Assembly: GCA_919902775.1 (NCBI GenBank)
Contig: CAKKRJ010000002.1
Coordinates: 382,245 to 446,244 of the forward strand
DNA length: 64,000 nucleotides
Origin: Burkholderiaceae bacterium
Lineage (GTDB): Bacteria; Pseudomonadota; Gammaproteobacteria; Burkholderiales; Burkholderiaceae_C
Direction: 5' to 3'
Each line of letters begins with the position of its first letter. Positions within the stretch are counted from its first letter, which is position 1. The notes below the pieces were generated by a model, which worked only from the letters and a program-made list of their open reading frames with translations, was not told the origin of the DNA and ran no database searches. The translations under genes were made by a program, and so were the position numbers. Shown here piece after piece: positions 31,208 through 40,685 of the stretch.

Positions 31208-31987
31208 TCAGGTCAGTGTCAATACCACGGGCGCGTGGTCGCTGGGGCGCTCATTTTTGCGCGGCGCACGGTCGATCACGCAGGCGCTGGCGCGGGCCTT
31301 GAGCGCCTCGGAAATCAAAATGTGGTCGATGCGCAGGCCCCGGTTGCGGCGGAAGGCGAACTCGCGGTAATCCCACCAGCTGTAGCTTTTTTCGGCTTGC
31401 TCAAACAGCCGGAAGCTGTCCGTCAAACCCAGCCCGACCAGGGCCTGGAGTTTTTCTCGCTCGGCGTCGGTGCAGTGGATGGTGCCCGCCAACGCGACCG
31501 GATCCCACATGTCGCGCTCATCAAAAGTGATGTTGTAGTCGCCCAGCAGCACCAGGTTCGGGTGCTTTTGCAGCTCGCTGCCCACCCAATCGTGCAGGGC
31601 GTCGAGCCAGCGCATCTTGTAGACAAACTTGTCACTGTCGGGTGCCTGGCCATTGGGAAAATAGGCGCCGATCACCCGGACCTGGCCGCCCGCCCCATCC
31701 GGGTAGCTGGCGGCGATCACGCGGGACATGTCGTCTGCAAAACCGGGGATGTTTTTCACCACCTCCATGCCTTCGGTTTTGGCGATCAGGGCCACGCCGT
31801 TGTAGGTCTTCTGGCCAAACCAATGTGCCTGGTACCCGGCCTCAGCAAAGGCGGCCACCGGAAACTTGTCATCGGTGAGCTTGAGCTCTTGCAGGGCCAA
31901 GACATCGGTCGGGTTGGTGGCCAGCCAGTCCAGCACCTGCGGCAGGCGCACGGACAACGAGTTCACATTCCAGGTGGCTATTTTCAT
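31208..31987 (-). CDS. xthA: Exodeoxyribonuclease III
   Basis: Repair enzyme with AP endonuclease, 3'-phosphatase and 3'-5' exonuclease activity. The 259-residue protein starts MKIATWNVNSLSVRLPQVLDW and shows the EEP-fold motifs LALQELKL with the metal-binding glutamate, GDYNIT with the catalytic aspartate, WWDYREFAFRRNRGLRIDHIL and the terminal SDHAPVVLTL histidine. The start at 31987 matches the family; an open extension upstream overlaps DUF4337 and was rejected. Convergent with the alpha-E gene (one base apart). Confidence 0.95.
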   Translation of the reverse strand: MKIATWNVNSLSVRLPQVLDWLATNPTDVLALQELKLTDDKFPVAAFAEAGYQAHWFGQKTYNGVALIAKTEGMEVVKNIPGFADDMSRVIAASYPDGAGGQVRVIGAYFPNGQAPDSDKFVYKMRWLDALHDWVGSELQKHPNLVLLGDYNITFDERDMWDPVALAGTIHCTDAEREKLQALVGLGLTDSFRLFEQAEKSYSWWDYREFAFRRNRGLRIDHILISEALKARASACVIDRAPRKNERPSDHAPVVLTLT

Positions 31988-32012
31988 AAAGGATTTGGGG
32001 GCGTAGCAAAAC

Positions 32013-32588
32013 TCAAACGTGCAATGCAGACAAAACACCCAGCACCATGCCGATGACGCCTGCGCCATACATAACGTATTCCAGCCATTTCTTTTTGGAC
32101 AGCAGGGCTATCGCCGCCATGGCGATGGCCACTTGCAGCACCGTGGTGGCTTGTGCCCAGCGGTGGTGTTGGTGCATCTGCGCGTCGGATTGTTCGTCCC
32201 AGTGTTTGGACTCGGCTTCGAGCTTTTCTGCAGCCACTTTGATCTCGGATTTTTCAGCTTTGTAGCGTTTGATTTCTTCGGTGTAGAAATCTTTTTTGGA
32301 CCTAGGGGCCAACTCCAGGGCCAGCTCGCTCAGGTTTTGCTTGCTGCTTTTGGCCTGGTAATAGTTCCATTGGTTGGAGGCATCGGTCTTTTTGATGGCC
32401 GCGTTGTTCTTGTACAGACCTGCGTTGGCCTGTGTGGCTCCGCCCATGTAGCCAAACAAAGCACCCACTGTGGCGATGATGGCCGTGAACATGGCGATGC
32501 TGTTGGTGTGTGTGCCGCCGTGGCCTTGCGTGGCGTGTTCCAGCTCGTGGTCATGTGGGCCGTGGACGTGAAAACCGTGTCCGGACAT
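32013..32588 (-). CDS. DUF4337 membrane protein
   Basis: A 191-residue protein with a histidine-rich N-terminus (MSGHGFHVHGPHDHELEHAT), a hydrophobic segment around residues 34-52, a basic coiled-coil-like central region (KRYKAEKSEIKVAAEKLEAE) and two hydrophobic C-terminal segments. This is the DUF4337 layout; the function is unknown. The histidine cluster could bind metal, but this is speculation. It lies 9 bases after folA and 25 before xthA on the same strand, within a run of co-directional genes. Confidence 0.82.
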   Translation of the reverse strand: MSGHGFHVHGPHDHELEHATQGHGGTHTNSIAMFTAIIATVGALFGYMGGATQANAGLYKNNAAIKKTDASNQWNYYQAKSSKQNLSELALELAPRSKKDFYTEEIKRYKAEKSEIKVAAEKLEAESKHWDEQSDAQMHQHHRWAQATTVLQVAIAMAAIALLSKKKWLEYVMYGAGVIGMVLGVLSALHV

Positions 32589-32597
32589 GTAGGTTCT

Positions 32598-33086
32598 TTA
32601 AAAAGTGTGTTGGTAGGTGACAAAACTGAAAGGCAGGCCACTGGCGGCCACATGCGATTCGCGCCGCACCTCTTGCCAGCCGGTACCCAGCGTCGGGGCG
32701 AAGGCATCGCCTTCAAAGTCTTGCTCGATTTCGGTCACCACGGCGGTGCTGGCCAGTGGCGCGGCCTGGGCGTAAATCTCGGCACCGCCGATCACCCAGG
32801 CATCCGTGGCCTCGGGGCACTGCCGCACCGCGTCTTCGACCGAGCTTGCGTGCACAGCGCCTTGGGCTTGCCAGTCGGCCTGGCGCGTGACCACGATGTT
32901 GACGCGGCCAGGCAGGGGCCGGAACTTGGGCGGCAGCGAGTCCCAGGTCTTGCGGCCCATGATCACGGGCTGGCCCAAGGTGGCGCGTTTGAAATGCGCC
33001 AGGTCTTCAGGCAGGTGCCAGGGCAGGGTGTTGTGGGCGCCGATCACGCCATTGCGGGCGCGGGCATAAATCAGGTGGAGTTTCAT
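32598..33086 (-). CDS. folA: Dihydrofolate reductase
   Basis: Reduces dihydrofolate to tetrahydrofolate with NADPH, regenerating the cofactor consumed by ThyA. The 162-residue protein starts MKLHLIYARARNGVIGAHNT and has the substrate/cofactor motifs LPWHLPEDLAHFK, VIMGRKTWDSLP, VIGGAEIYAQ and the C-terminal SFVTYQ. Normal length for chromosomal DHFR. It is 29 bases after thyA, the usual partner, and probably shares a transcript. Confidence 0.96.
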   Translation of the reverse strand: MKLHLIYARARNGVIGAHNTLPWHLPEDLAHFKRATLGQPVIMGRKTWDSLPPKFRPLPGRVNIVVTRQADWQAQGAVHASSVEDAVRQCPEATDAWVIGGAEIYAQAAPLASTAVVTEIEQDFEGDAFAPTLGTGWQEVRRESHVAASGLPFSFVTYQHTF

Positions 33087-33115
33087 CGGGTGCTGGCCCG
33101 AGGGCCAAAACAGGT

Positions 33116-33955
33116 TCAGACCGCGACCGGCGCTTTGATGGCTGGGTGGCATTCGTAGCCCAACATTTCAAAGTCTTCGTACTGGTAGTCAAAGATTGAG
33201 TCGGGGCGGCGCTTGATGTTCAGCGTGGGGTAGGCCATGGGGGCACGGCTCAGTTGCAGTTTCACCTGTTCATGGTGGTTGCTGTAAATGTGGCAGTCGC
33301 CGCCGGTCCAGATGAAGTCGCCCACGTCCATGTCGCACTGCTGGGCCACCATGTGGGTCAGCAAGGCGTAGCTGGCAATGTTGAAGGGCACGCCCAAAAA
33401 GATGTCGGCGCTGCGCTGGTACAGCTGGCAGCTCAGTTTGGGCTTGTCACCCGGCTTTTGTGCAGGGGCTACATAAAACTGAAAGAAGGCATGGCAAGGC
33501 ATCAGCGCCATTTTGTCCAGCTCGGCCACGTTCCAGGCGCTGACGATGATGCGGCGCGAGTCGGGGTTGCTTTTCAGCGTCTTCATCACGTCGCTGATCT
33601 GGTCGATGTGGCCACCGCCGGGGGTGGGCCAGCTGCGCCACTGCACGCCATAGACGGGGCCCAGGTCGCCGTCTTCGCGCGCCCATTCGTCCCAGATGGT
33701 GCAGCCGCGTTCTTGCAGCCATTTCACGTTGCTGTCGCCGCGCAAAAACCACAGCAATTCGACAATGACGGCCTTCAAAAAGACCTTTTTGGTGGTCACC
33801 AGCGGAAAGCCCTCGTTCAGGTCAAATCGCATTTGGTGGCCAAACACGCTGCGTGTGCCCGTGCCCGTGCGGTCGCCTTTTTGCACGCCCGTCGCGTCAA
33901 CGTGGCGCATGAAATCTTCGTATTGGCTACGGATGGGGCGAGCAGGATGGTTCAT
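33116..33955 (-). CDS. thyA: Thymidylate synthase
   Basis: Methylates dUMP to dTMP using methylenetetrahydrofolate. The 279-residue protein carries [18 protein letters not shown], the catalytic Cys154 in [12 protein letters not shown] and [20 protein letters not shown], the dUMP phosphate-binding segment. The start at 33955 matches the family N-terminus; a nine-codon extension to 33982 overlaps the oxidase stop and is not needed. Operon position before folA supports the assignment. Confidence 0.98.
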   Translation of the reverse strand: MNHPARPIRSQYEDFMRHVDATGVQKGDRTGTGTRSVFGHQMRFDLNEGFPLVTTKKVFLKAVIVELLWFLRGDSNVKWLQERGCTIWDEWAREDGDLGPVYGVQWRSWPTPGGGHIDQISDVMKTLKSNPDSRRIIVSAWNVAELDKMALMPCHAFFQFYVAPAQKPGDKPKLSCQLYQRSADIFLGVPFNIASYALLTHMVAQQCDMDVGDFIWTGGDCHIYSNHHEQVKLQLSRAPMAYPTLNIKRRPDSIFDYQYEDFEMLGYECHPAIKAPVAV

Positions 33956-33981
33956 GGGATGCAAGTGTAAATGGGGGAGCA

Positions 33982-35424
33982 TTAACCCAGGACGCGTCCT
34001 GGGTTGAGCAGATTGTGCGGGTCCAGTGCTTTTTTCACCGCCCGCATCATGGACAGGGCCGTGGGGTCTTTGTACAGCGGCAGCTTGCCCACTTTGAGCT
34101 CACCCACGCCGTGCTCGGCGCTGATCGATCCGTTGAACTTGGCGACCTGGTCGAACACCAGGGTGTTCACGCGTTCTTCGTTGCCCTGCAAAAAGGCTTT
34201 GCCATCCACGCCTTCGGGGGCTTGCACGTTGTAGTGCAGGTTGCCGTCGCCCAGGTGGCCAAAGTCCACCATGCGCACGCCGGGCACTTCGCGCGCCAGC
34301 AGGGCGTCGGTCTCGGCCACAAAGGCCGGGATGCGTGACACCGGGATGCTGATGTCGTGCTTGATGTTGAGGCCTTCTTCGGCCTGGGCCAGGGTGATGC
34401 TTTCGCGGATGTGCCACAGGCTGCGGGCCTGGCCCAGGTTTTCGGCCACCACGGCGTCGGTGACGCAACCGGCCTCCAACGCGGCTTCGAGCAAGGCTTC
34501 GAACTGGCTGCGGGCGTGCTGCTCGCTTTCGCTGTCCGAGTTTTCCAGCAGCACGCACCAGGGGGTCTCTTGCCACAGCGGCACGCGCAGTTGCGGGTAA
34601 TGTTTGTCCACCAAGCCCAGTGCAAACTGGCCCATGACCTCAAAGCCCGTCAGGCCAGGCCCCAGGCGCTGGTGCGCCAGGCCCAGCAGCTGCACGGCGG
34701 CGTCCATGCTGGGCACGGCGGCCCAGGCGGTCAATTGCGCAGCGGGCAGGGGATAGAGCTTCATCGTGGCGGCGGTGATGATGCCCAGCGTGCCTTCACT
34801 GCCCACCATCAGGTTGCGCAGGTCATAGCCGGTGTTGTCTTTGCGCAGCCCGGTCAGGCCGTGCCAGATCTCGCCCTGGGCGGTGACCACTTCCAGGCCC
34901 AGACACAGTTCGCGGGTGTTGCCGTAGCGCACGACCTGGGTGCCCCCTGCGTTGGTGCCCAGGTTGCCGCCGATGGTGCAACTGCCTTCGGCCCCCAGGC
35001 TCAAGGGGAACAAAAATCCGGCGGCTTCGGCGGCAGCTTGCAGGTTCTGCAGCACGCAACCGGCTTCCACGGTGATGGTCAGGTTGGCCGGGTCCACGGC
35101 CCGCACGGCGTTCATGCGGGTGGTGCTCAGCACGATTTGCGTGCCCGAGCCATCGGGCACACCGCCCACCACCAGCCCGGTGTTGCCGCCTTGCGGCACG
35201 ATGGGGGTGTGGTGTGCGGCGCAGGCTTTGACCACGGCGGCCACTTGTGCCGTGTTGCCCGGGCGCACCACGGCGAGCGCCCGGCCATGCACGCGTTTGC
35301 GCCAGTCTTGCTCCCAGGGGCGCAGGTCGGTGGCCGGGTCGTCGTGCGTGAGCACATGGGCATCGCCACAAATCTGGCGCAGCAAAGCGATCAGGGCTTC
35401 CCTGGAAGCGGTCAAAGCGGTCAT
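33982..35424 (-). CDS. FAD-linked oxidase, GlcD / D-2-hydroxyacid dehydrogenase type
   Basis: A 480-residue flavoprotein of the FAD-binding PCMH/oxidase family. The N-terminal FAD domain contains [36 protein letters not shown] and [12 protein letters not shown]; the C-terminal FAD_oxidase_C domain has [12 protein letters not shown] and the [10 protein letters not shown] region. These are typical of D-lactate, D-2-hydroxyglutarate and glycolate (GlcD) dehydrogenases; the substrate is not certain. It precedes thyA on the same strand. Confidence 0.9.
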   Translation of the reverse strand: MTALTASREALIALLRQICGDAHVLTHDDPATDLRPWEQDWRKRVHGRALAVVRPGNTAQVAAVVKACAAHHTPIVPQGGNTGLVVGGVPDGSGTQIVLSTTRMNAVRAVDPANLTITVEAGCVLQNLQAAAEAAGFLFPLSLGAEGSCTIGGNLGTNAGGTQVVRYGNTRELCLGLEVVTAQGEIWHGLTGLRKDNTGYDLRNLMVGSEGTLGIITAATMKLYPLPAAQLTAWAAVPSMDAAVQLLGLAHQRLGPGLTGFEVMGQFALGLVDKHYPQLRVPLWQETPWCVLLENSDSESEQHARSQFEALLEAALEAGCVTDAVVAENLGQARSLWHIRESITLAQAEEGLNIKHDISIPVSRIPAFVAETDALLAREVPGVRMVDFGHLGDGNLHYNVQAPEGVDGKAFLQGNEERVNTLVFDQVAKFNGSISAEHGVGELKVGKLPLYKDPTALSMMRAVKKALDPHNLLNPGRVLG

Positions 35425-35459
35425 GGTCGTGTTTTCGGTGGCAGCGGAGGGGAGGGGGC

Positions 35460-35867
35460 TCAGTCGCGCGGCACAGACACGAAATGGCCCGTGGCTTTGG
35501 CGGCTTTGAAGCGGATGCGCACATGCAGCGCACAAGCCACAAACAAGGACGTGCACAGCAGCGTTTGCAGCCCGGCCAGGCCCGCCGATGGCCAGGCATC
35601 GCCCCAGGCGCGCACCACGCCCTCAATGAAGTAAAGCCAGACCAGCATGCTGACCCAGCGGTAGGTGTACATGCGGTTTTTCAGCAAGCCCGCCAGCGGA
35701 AGGCACAGTGGCAAGACCTTGATGGCCCACAAGGAGCCCCCCGGCCGCAAGGGGGCCAGCCAGAGTTCCCAGGCCAGGCCCAGCAGGATGAGTCCCAGCA
35801 GGCTGCCAACGGCCATTCTGCGTGTGAAGTCAACGCCAGCGGGTTTGGTTTCTGTGTGTGTAGTCAT
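35460..35867 (-). CDS. DUF2069 membrane protein
   Basis: A 135-residue inner-membrane protein with about four hydrophobic segments (from RRMAVGSLLGLILLGLAW and SLWAIKVLPLCLPLAGLL onward), matching the DUF2069 family, function unknown. The start at 35867 (MTTHTETKP) is 35 bases ahead of the oxidase gene, and 21 bases separate it from the divergent YihY-family start. First gene in the six-gene minus-strand run. Confidence 0.85.
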   Translation of the reverse strand: MTTHTETKPAGVDFTRRMAVGSLLGLILLGLAWELWLAPLRPGGSLWAIKVLPLCLPLAGLLKNRMYTYRWVSMLVWLYFIEGVVRAWGDAWPSAGLAGLQTLLCTSLFVACALHVRIRFKAAKATGHFVSVPRD

Positions 35868-35888
35868 TGCGGTGGCATCATACCGGGC

Positions 35889-37145
35889 ATGAAATCGTTC
35901 CCCCCCAAGTCCACATGGCGAGCGCAAGCCGCGAACTGGTGGCAAGAAGTGTCTGTTTTTCCCTGGCGCCAGATGGCCGGTGTGTTGGCCGAACGCTTTC
36001 GCGATGCCCGTTTGGGCGTGAGTGCCAGTTCACTCACCTTCACCACCGTGCTGGCCTTGGTGCCGCTGTTTGCGGTGGGTTTGGCCGTGTTTGCGGCGTT
36101 TCCGGTGTTTGGCAAATTCCAGGACACGATCCAGCGCTGGCTGATTGAGAGCCTGGTGCCCGAGAGCATCGCGCGCCAGGTGTTGAATTACCTGACCCAG
36201 TTTTCCCGCAAGGCCAGCCGCCTGGGATCTGTGGGTTTGGTGGCGGTGCTGATGACCGCGGTGGCCTTGATGGTGACGATCGAGCGCACGCTGGGCCAGA
36301 TCTGGCGCTTGCAGCGGCAGCGGCCTTTGCCGCAAAGGGTGTTGCTGTATTGGGCGGCCATCACCCTGGGGCCGTTGCTGTTGGGCGGCAGCCTGGCCAT
36401 CACGTCGTATGTGGTGACGGCCTCGCGGGATGTGGTGACCGTGTTGCCTGGCTCGACGCGCTGGTTGCTCGACAGTTTTGAGTTTTTGTTGCTGACCGCC
36501 TGCGTGAGTGGTTTGTACTTTTACGTGCCTTACACCCGTGTGCGTTGGCGGCATGCCATCACCGCCGGTTTTTTTGTCGCGGGTGGACTGGAATTGGCCA
36601 AAAAATTGCTGGCCGTTTACCTGCTGGAGGTGCCGACCTATTCGGTCATTTACGGCGCCTTTGCGGTGCTGCCGATTTTGCTGATCTGGATTTACGTGAC
36701 CTGGCTGATTGTGTTGTTGGGTGCGGTGCTGGCGTCCAGCCTGCCCGAACTGGGGCGGCAGGCGCTGCGCCAGCCCGAAGGGGCGGGCTGGGGCTTCAAA
36801 CTGGCCCTGGAGGTCGTGTCCGAGTTGAACCTGGCCAAGGCGTCGGCGCAGCGGGGCTTCAGTACGACCGATTTGGCGGAGCGCTTGCGTGTGGCGCCCG
36901 ATGAAATCCGCCAGGTGCTGGAGGTTTTGCAAGGGCTGGACTGGGTGGGCCGCCTGACCGAACAAAACGACCAAGGCCATGCCCGGCAGGTGTTGTTGAT
37001 CGACCCGGCCCAGGCCAGCGTGGGGCCCCTGGCAGACCGGTTGTTGATGTCAAGGGATTCTGCGGCCGATCCCGTCTGGGTTCAGACGCGGCTGGACCAG
37101 ATCGCGGTGGCGCAGTTGCTGCCCTCGGTCAGCGTCACGGCTTGA
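35889..37145 (+). CDS. YihY/BrkB-family membrane protein
   Basis: A 418-residue YihY/virulence-factor BrkB family protein (once mis-called RNase BN). About six transmembrane segments cover residues 40-290, with the family hallmarks SASSLTFTTVLALVPLFAVG, PYTRVRWRHAITAGF and YGAFAVLPILLIWIYVTWLI. The C-terminal 110 residues are a soluble winged-helix-like tail. The start at 35889 is 21 bases from the divergent DUF2069 gene, so they may share a promoter region. Its end overlaps the P450 gene by 11 bases in convergent orientation. Function unknown. Confidence 0.9.
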   Translation: MKSFPPKSTWRAQAANWWQEVSVFPWRQMAGVLAERFRDARLGVSASSLTFTTVLALVPLFAVGLAVFAAFPVFGKFQDTIQRWLIESLVPESIARQVLNYLTQFSRKASRLGSVGLVAVLMTAVALMVTIERTLGQIWRLQRQRPLPQRVLLYWAAITLGPLLLGGSLAITSYVVTASRDVVTVLPGSTRWLLDSFEFLLLTACVSGLYFYVPYTRVRWRHAITAGFFVAGGLELAKKLLAVYLLEVPTYSVIYGAFAVLPILLIWIYVTWLIVLLGAVLASSLPELGRQALRQPEGAGWGFKLALEVVSELNLAKASAQRGFSTTDLAERLRVAPDEIRQVLEVLQGLDWVGRLTEQNDQGHARQVLLIDPAQASVGPLADRLLMSRDSAADPVWVQTRLDQIAVAQLLPSVSVTA

Positions 37146-38451
37146 ATGGCGCGCTCAAAAAACCACGGAACCGGGCCCGGCCACCCCGCACCGGGGCCTG
37201 TGTGAGCTGGTAGTTGGGAAACCGCTGCAGGAAGCGCCCAATGGCAATGCGGCCTTCCAACCGTGCCAGGCTCAAGCCTGCGCACTGGTGCACGCCAAAG
37301 CCGAAGGCCAGGTGTTTGTTGCCGGTGCGGCGCAGGTCGGGTTGTTCGGGGTTGTCATACACGGCCGGGTCGCGGTTGGCGGCGCCAATGCACAAGGTCA
37401 CCAGGGCGCCCGCAGGCAATGCCAACCCATTGACCTGCGTGGCTTGCAGGGCACGGCGATTGCCCAGTTGGTTGGACGATTCAAAGCGCAGAAATTCGTC
37501 CACCGCCAGCCCCAGAATGTGCGTGCGCTCCTCCAGCGTCTCGGCGCTGTTCAGGTCGGTCTGGAGTTGTGCGCACTGCGCGGGCCATTCCTGCAAGGTG
37601 ATGAGCGCATTGCCGATCAGGTTGGTGGTGGTTTCGTGTCCGGCGTTGAGCAAAAACATGCAGTTTTGCAGCAGTTCGACTTCGCTCAGCGTGTCGCCAC
37701 TGTCTTCGCCCTGGATCAGGCGGGTCAGCACATCGTGTTCCGGGTCCCCCGGGTGTTGGCGTCGCTCGCGCACCAGTTCGCGCAGATAGGCCAGAAATTC
37801 GTTCACGCTGTGGTTGCCCAACGCTTCTTGTTCCGGCGTGAGGGCGGGCTCGAGCGCGCCCAAAATGGCCAGCGACCAGCCGCGCAAGGGCGCGCGGTCG
37901 GCGTGCGGCACGTTCAACAGGTTGCCAATGACTTCGACCGGGATGGCCGAGGCAAAGTCTTCGATCAGGTCACCGCCACCCCGCGCCTCGAGGGTGTCCA
38001 GCAGGTGGTCCACCAGTTGCACCAGGCCTGGCTCCATGGCCTCGATGGCCCGGCGGGTGAGCGCACCTATGATGAGGCGACGCACCCGCGTGTGCAGCGG
38101 CGGGTCGTTGAAGACCAGGCTGTGGGTGTGGTGCTCGAACAGCGGGGCCACGCCACCTGCTGTGGTGAAAGGCGGCTGGTTGAAGGGCGGGTGGTTGTAT
38201 TTGGGGCCGAACTCGACTTGCTTGTCGGAGCTGAACACCTTGGCGTCGCGGTACACCGCGACCAGATCGGCATGGCGCGTGAGGAAATACGAGCCGTCGG
38301 GCATGCGCTTGAAAGGTTCGGCCTCGCGCAAGGCGGCGTACACCGGGTAGGGGTTGTTCAGAAAATCGGCAGGCAGCGTGCGCAGGTCCAGCGTTTGGGC
38401 AATCTCTTGAGCCCGTGCCGTGTTCATGGGCGGCGTGATGCAGAAGTTCAT
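37135..38451 (-). CDS. Cytochrome P450
   Basis: A 438-residue soluble cytochrome P450 of the bacterial CYP type. It has the heme-binding FGFGVHQCAGLSLARLEGRI with the thiolate cysteine, the oxygen-activating helix NAGHETTTN and the ExxR motif in DEFLRFESS. No membrane anchor is present. It starts MNFCITPPMNTARA, with an ATG overlapping the stop of the upstream alpha/beta hydrolase as ATGA, so translation is coupled. The substrate is unknown; the setting with a hydrolase and a sulfhydrylase could mean a catabolic or specialised role. No ferredoxin gene is next to it. Confidence 0.92.
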   Translation of the reverse strand: MNFCITPPMNTARAQEIAQTLDLRTLPADFLNNPYPVYAALREAEPFKRMPDGSYFLTRHADLVAVYRDAKVFSSDKQVEFGPKYNHPPFNQPPFTTAGGVAPLFEHHTHSLVFNDPPLHTRVRRLIIGALTRRAIEAMEPGLVQLVDHLLDTLEARGGGDLIEDFASAIPVEVIGNLLNVPHADRAPLRGWSLAILGALEPALTPEQEALGNHSVNEFLAYLRELVRERRQHPGDPEHDVLTRLIQGEDSGDTLSEVELLQNCMFLLNAGHETTTNLIGNALITLQEWPAQCAQLQTDLNSAETLEERTHILGLAVDEFLRFESSNQLGNRRALQATQVNGLALPAGALVTLCIGAANRDPAVYDNPEQPDLRRTGNKHLAFGFGVHQCAGLSLARLEGRIAIGRFLQRFPNYQLTQAPVRGGRARFRGFLSAPFKP

Positions 38452-39266
38452 GGTTTTAAAAAGTCTTTCAGGGCCTGCAACACGCCTTCGGGCGCTTCGG
38501 TCATGAGCGAGTGGCCGGCGGGCAGTTTGACCACTTGGGGCTTGGCGCACAGGTTGATCAGGCTTTGCGCGGCTTTGGGCGGCGTCATTTGGTCTGCGCT
38601 GCCCAACACAAACAGGGTGGGGCAAGTGACCTGGGGCATGGCCGCTTCACCGCCGCTGTAGCTGTCGCAGGCCAGAAAGCCCGTGTGGAACACGTTGACC
38701 TGCGTGTTGCTGGCCAGCACGCGGCGCATGAGCGCCTTGCTGGCGCCCACCAGCCAGGTGCCGGGGCCCAAGGCCGAGGGCGGCGGGGCCAGGGTGGAAT
38801 GCGAAAACGTGTTGACCATGTCGATGGCCTTGAACGGTGCGCTGACCGACAAGTCCAGCAAAGCGGGCGAGACGCGCATGGGGTAGGCCGTGCCGACCAT
38901 CACCAAGTGACTCACACGCCCCGGGTGCACTGCTGCATCGCGTGCGGTGGCTTCGAGCGCGATCAGCGAGCCAAAGCTGTGGCCGATCAGCGCGGCCTTT
39001 TCAATCTGCAGGGTGTCGAGCAAGGCGACGACGGTGTCGGCCGCTTCTTCCACGCTTTGCGGTGGCTGGCCTGCGCTTTTGCCGTGTCCGGGCAGGTCGA
39101 TCGCCAGCACGTTCCAACCGTGGTGGGCCAGGTAGCGGGTTTGCAAGATCCAGACGCTGTGGTCGTTCAGCACGCCGTGGATGAAGACGGCCGTGGGTTG
39201 CGCGGGGTTGAAGTCTTTGCCGCCGGTGTAGGCGTAGAGCGCGTGGTCTTGAACTGAGATTTGCAT
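38448..39266 (-). CDS. Alpha/beta hydrolase
   Basis: A 272-residue alpha/beta hydrolase fold protein. The nucleophile Ser97 sits in GHSFGS, the oxyanion HGVLND segment is at residues 30-35, and the catalytic His is in AGHSLMTE near the C-terminus; the aspartate is likely in LGSADQM. No signal peptide. Two bases separate it from the metY stop, and its own stop overlaps the P450 start, so the three genes form a tight unit. The substrate is unknown; related enzymes cleave esters, lactones or C-C bonds. Confidence 0.88.
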   Translation of the reverse strand: MQISVQDHALYAYTGGKDFNPAQPTAVFIHGVLNDHSVWILQTRYLAHHGWNVLAIDLPGHGKSAGQPPQSVEEAADTVVALLDTLQIEKAALIGHSFGSLIALEATARDAAVHPGRVSHLVMVGTAYPMRVSPALLDLSVSAPFKAIDMVNTFSHSTLAPPPSALGPGTWLVGASKALMRRVLASNTQVNVFHTGFLACDSYSGGEAAMPQVTCPTLFVLGSADQMTPPKAAQSLINLCAKPQVVKLPAGHSLMTEAPEGVLQALKDFLKP

Positions 39267-39268
39267 GC

Positions 39269-40570
39269 TCAGGCTCCTGCTTTCTCGGCTGCCTTCAAGG
39301 CCTTTTTCAGGTCGTCAATCAAATCAGCAGGGTCTTCCAGGCCGATGGACAAGCGGATCGTTCCGGGGCCGATGCCACTGGCCACCAGGGCCTCGTCGCT
39401 CATGCGGAAATGCGTGGTGCTGGCCGGATGGATCACCAGGCTGCGGCAGTCGCCCACGTTGGCCAGGTGGCTGAAGACTTGCAGGGTTTCGATGAACTTT
39501 TGCCCTTGGGCACGGCTGCCTTTGATGTCGAAGCTGAATACCGAGCCCGCACCCCGGGGCAGCAGCTTTTGCGCCAGTGCGTGCGAGGGGTGGCTCTCCA
39601 GCATGGGGTGGCCCACGCGGCTGACCAGCGGGTGCGCCGCCAGAAATTCGACCACTTTAGCCGTGTTCTCCATGTGGCGCGCCATGCGCAGGGGCAAGGT
39701 TTCGATGCCTTGCAAAATCAGCCAGGCGGTGTGCGGGCTCATGCAGGCACCAAAATCGCGCAGGCCTTCGCGCCGGGCGCGCAGCAAGAAGGCGCCCACG
39801 GTGCTTTCTTCGCTGAAGACCATGTTGTGAAAGCCTTCATAGGCCTGGCTCAGTTCGGCAAATTTGCCGGATTTGTCCCAGTCAAAGCAGCCGCCATCGA
39901 CCACCACGCCACCCACCACCGTGCCGTGGCCCGACAAAAATTTGGTGGCCGAGTGGTAGACCAGATCGGCCCCATGTTCAAAAGGCTTGATCAGCCAGGG
40001 CGAGGTCAGGGTGGAGTCGACCAGCAGGGGAACGCCCGCCTCGTGCGCGATGGCGCTGATGTCCGGGATGTCCAGCACGTCCAGCCCGGGGTTGCCCACG
40101 GTCTCGCCAAAAAACAGCTTGGTGTTGGGCTGCACCGCGGCTTTCCATGCGTCCAGATCGCCCGGAGGGACAAACGTGGTGTGGATGCCAAAGCGGCTCA
40201 GGGTGTAGTGCAGCAGGTTGTGTGAGCCACCGTACAAAGCGGTGGACGCCACAATGTGCGAGCCCGCCCCCATGAGGGTGGCGATCGTCAGGTGCAAAGC
40301 GGCTTGTCCGCTGGCCGTGGTGATGGCGCTAATGCCGCCTTCCAGCGCCGCCACGCGCTGCTCCAGCACGGCGTTGGTGGGGTTGCTGATGCGGCTGTAA
40401 ACATGGCCCGGGCGCTCGAGATTGAAGAGCGCGGCGGCCTGGTCGGTGGATTCGAAAACGAAGGACGTGGTCAGGTGAATTGGCACCGCACGGGCACCTG
40501 TGCTCGGATCGGGCGCCGCACCCGCATGCAGGGCCAAAGTATCAAAACCGGGATCGCTGTATCCAGCCAT
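39269..40570 (-). CDS. metY: O-acetylhomoserine sulfhydrylase
   Basis: PLP enzyme that makes homocysteine from O-acetylhomoserine and sulfide in methionine synthesis. The 433-residue length and the N-terminal FDTLALHAGAAPDPSTGARA and VYSRISNPT fit the MetY group rather than the shorter MetZ or MetB enzymes (about 390 residues). The Schiff-base Lys210 is in YHSATKFLSGHG, and GSRIS-like phosphate contacts are present. GGAGACCC lies before the start. The gene is divergent from the CBS-domain protein across 115 bases. It heads an operon with a hydrolase and a P450. Confidence 0.93.
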   Translation of the reverse strand: MAGYSDPGFDTLALHAGAAPDPSTGARAVPIHLTTSFVFESTDQAAALFNLERPGHVYSRISNPTNAVLEQRVAALEGGISAITTASGQAALHLTIATLMGAGSHIVASTALYGGSHNLLHYTLSRFGIHTTFVPPGDLDAWKAAVQPNTKLFFGETVGNPGLDVLDIPDISAIAHEAGVPLLVDSTLTSPWLIKPFEHGADLVYHSATKFLSGHGTVVGGVVVDGGCFDWDKSGKFAELSQAYEGFHNMVFSEESTVGAFLLRARREGLRDFGACMSPHTAWLILQGIETLPLRMARHMENTAKVVEFLAAHPLVSRVGHPMLESHPSHALAQKLLPRGAGSVFSFDIKGSRAQGQKFIETLQVFSHLANVGDCRSLVIHPASTTHFRMSDEALVASGIGPGTIRLSIGLEDPADLIDDLKKALKAAEKAGA

Positions 40571-40612
40571 GAAGGGTCTCCGAAAAAAGATCACGTTCGA
40601 CGCGCGTTGAAC

Positions 40613-40643
40613 TTGACGTTCGCCGTTCATTGTGGGCTATATT
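40613..40643 (+). promoter_or_regulatory. Candidate promoter for the CBS-domain gene
   Basis: TTGACG at 40613 and TATATT at 40638 are separated by 19 bases, about 42 bases upstream of the CBS-protein ATG. Spacing is a little long, so this is a tentative call. Confidence 0.35.
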
Positions 40644-40685
40644 GGACACCACCCGACACAGCATTCGACCCCAAGGAGACACACC

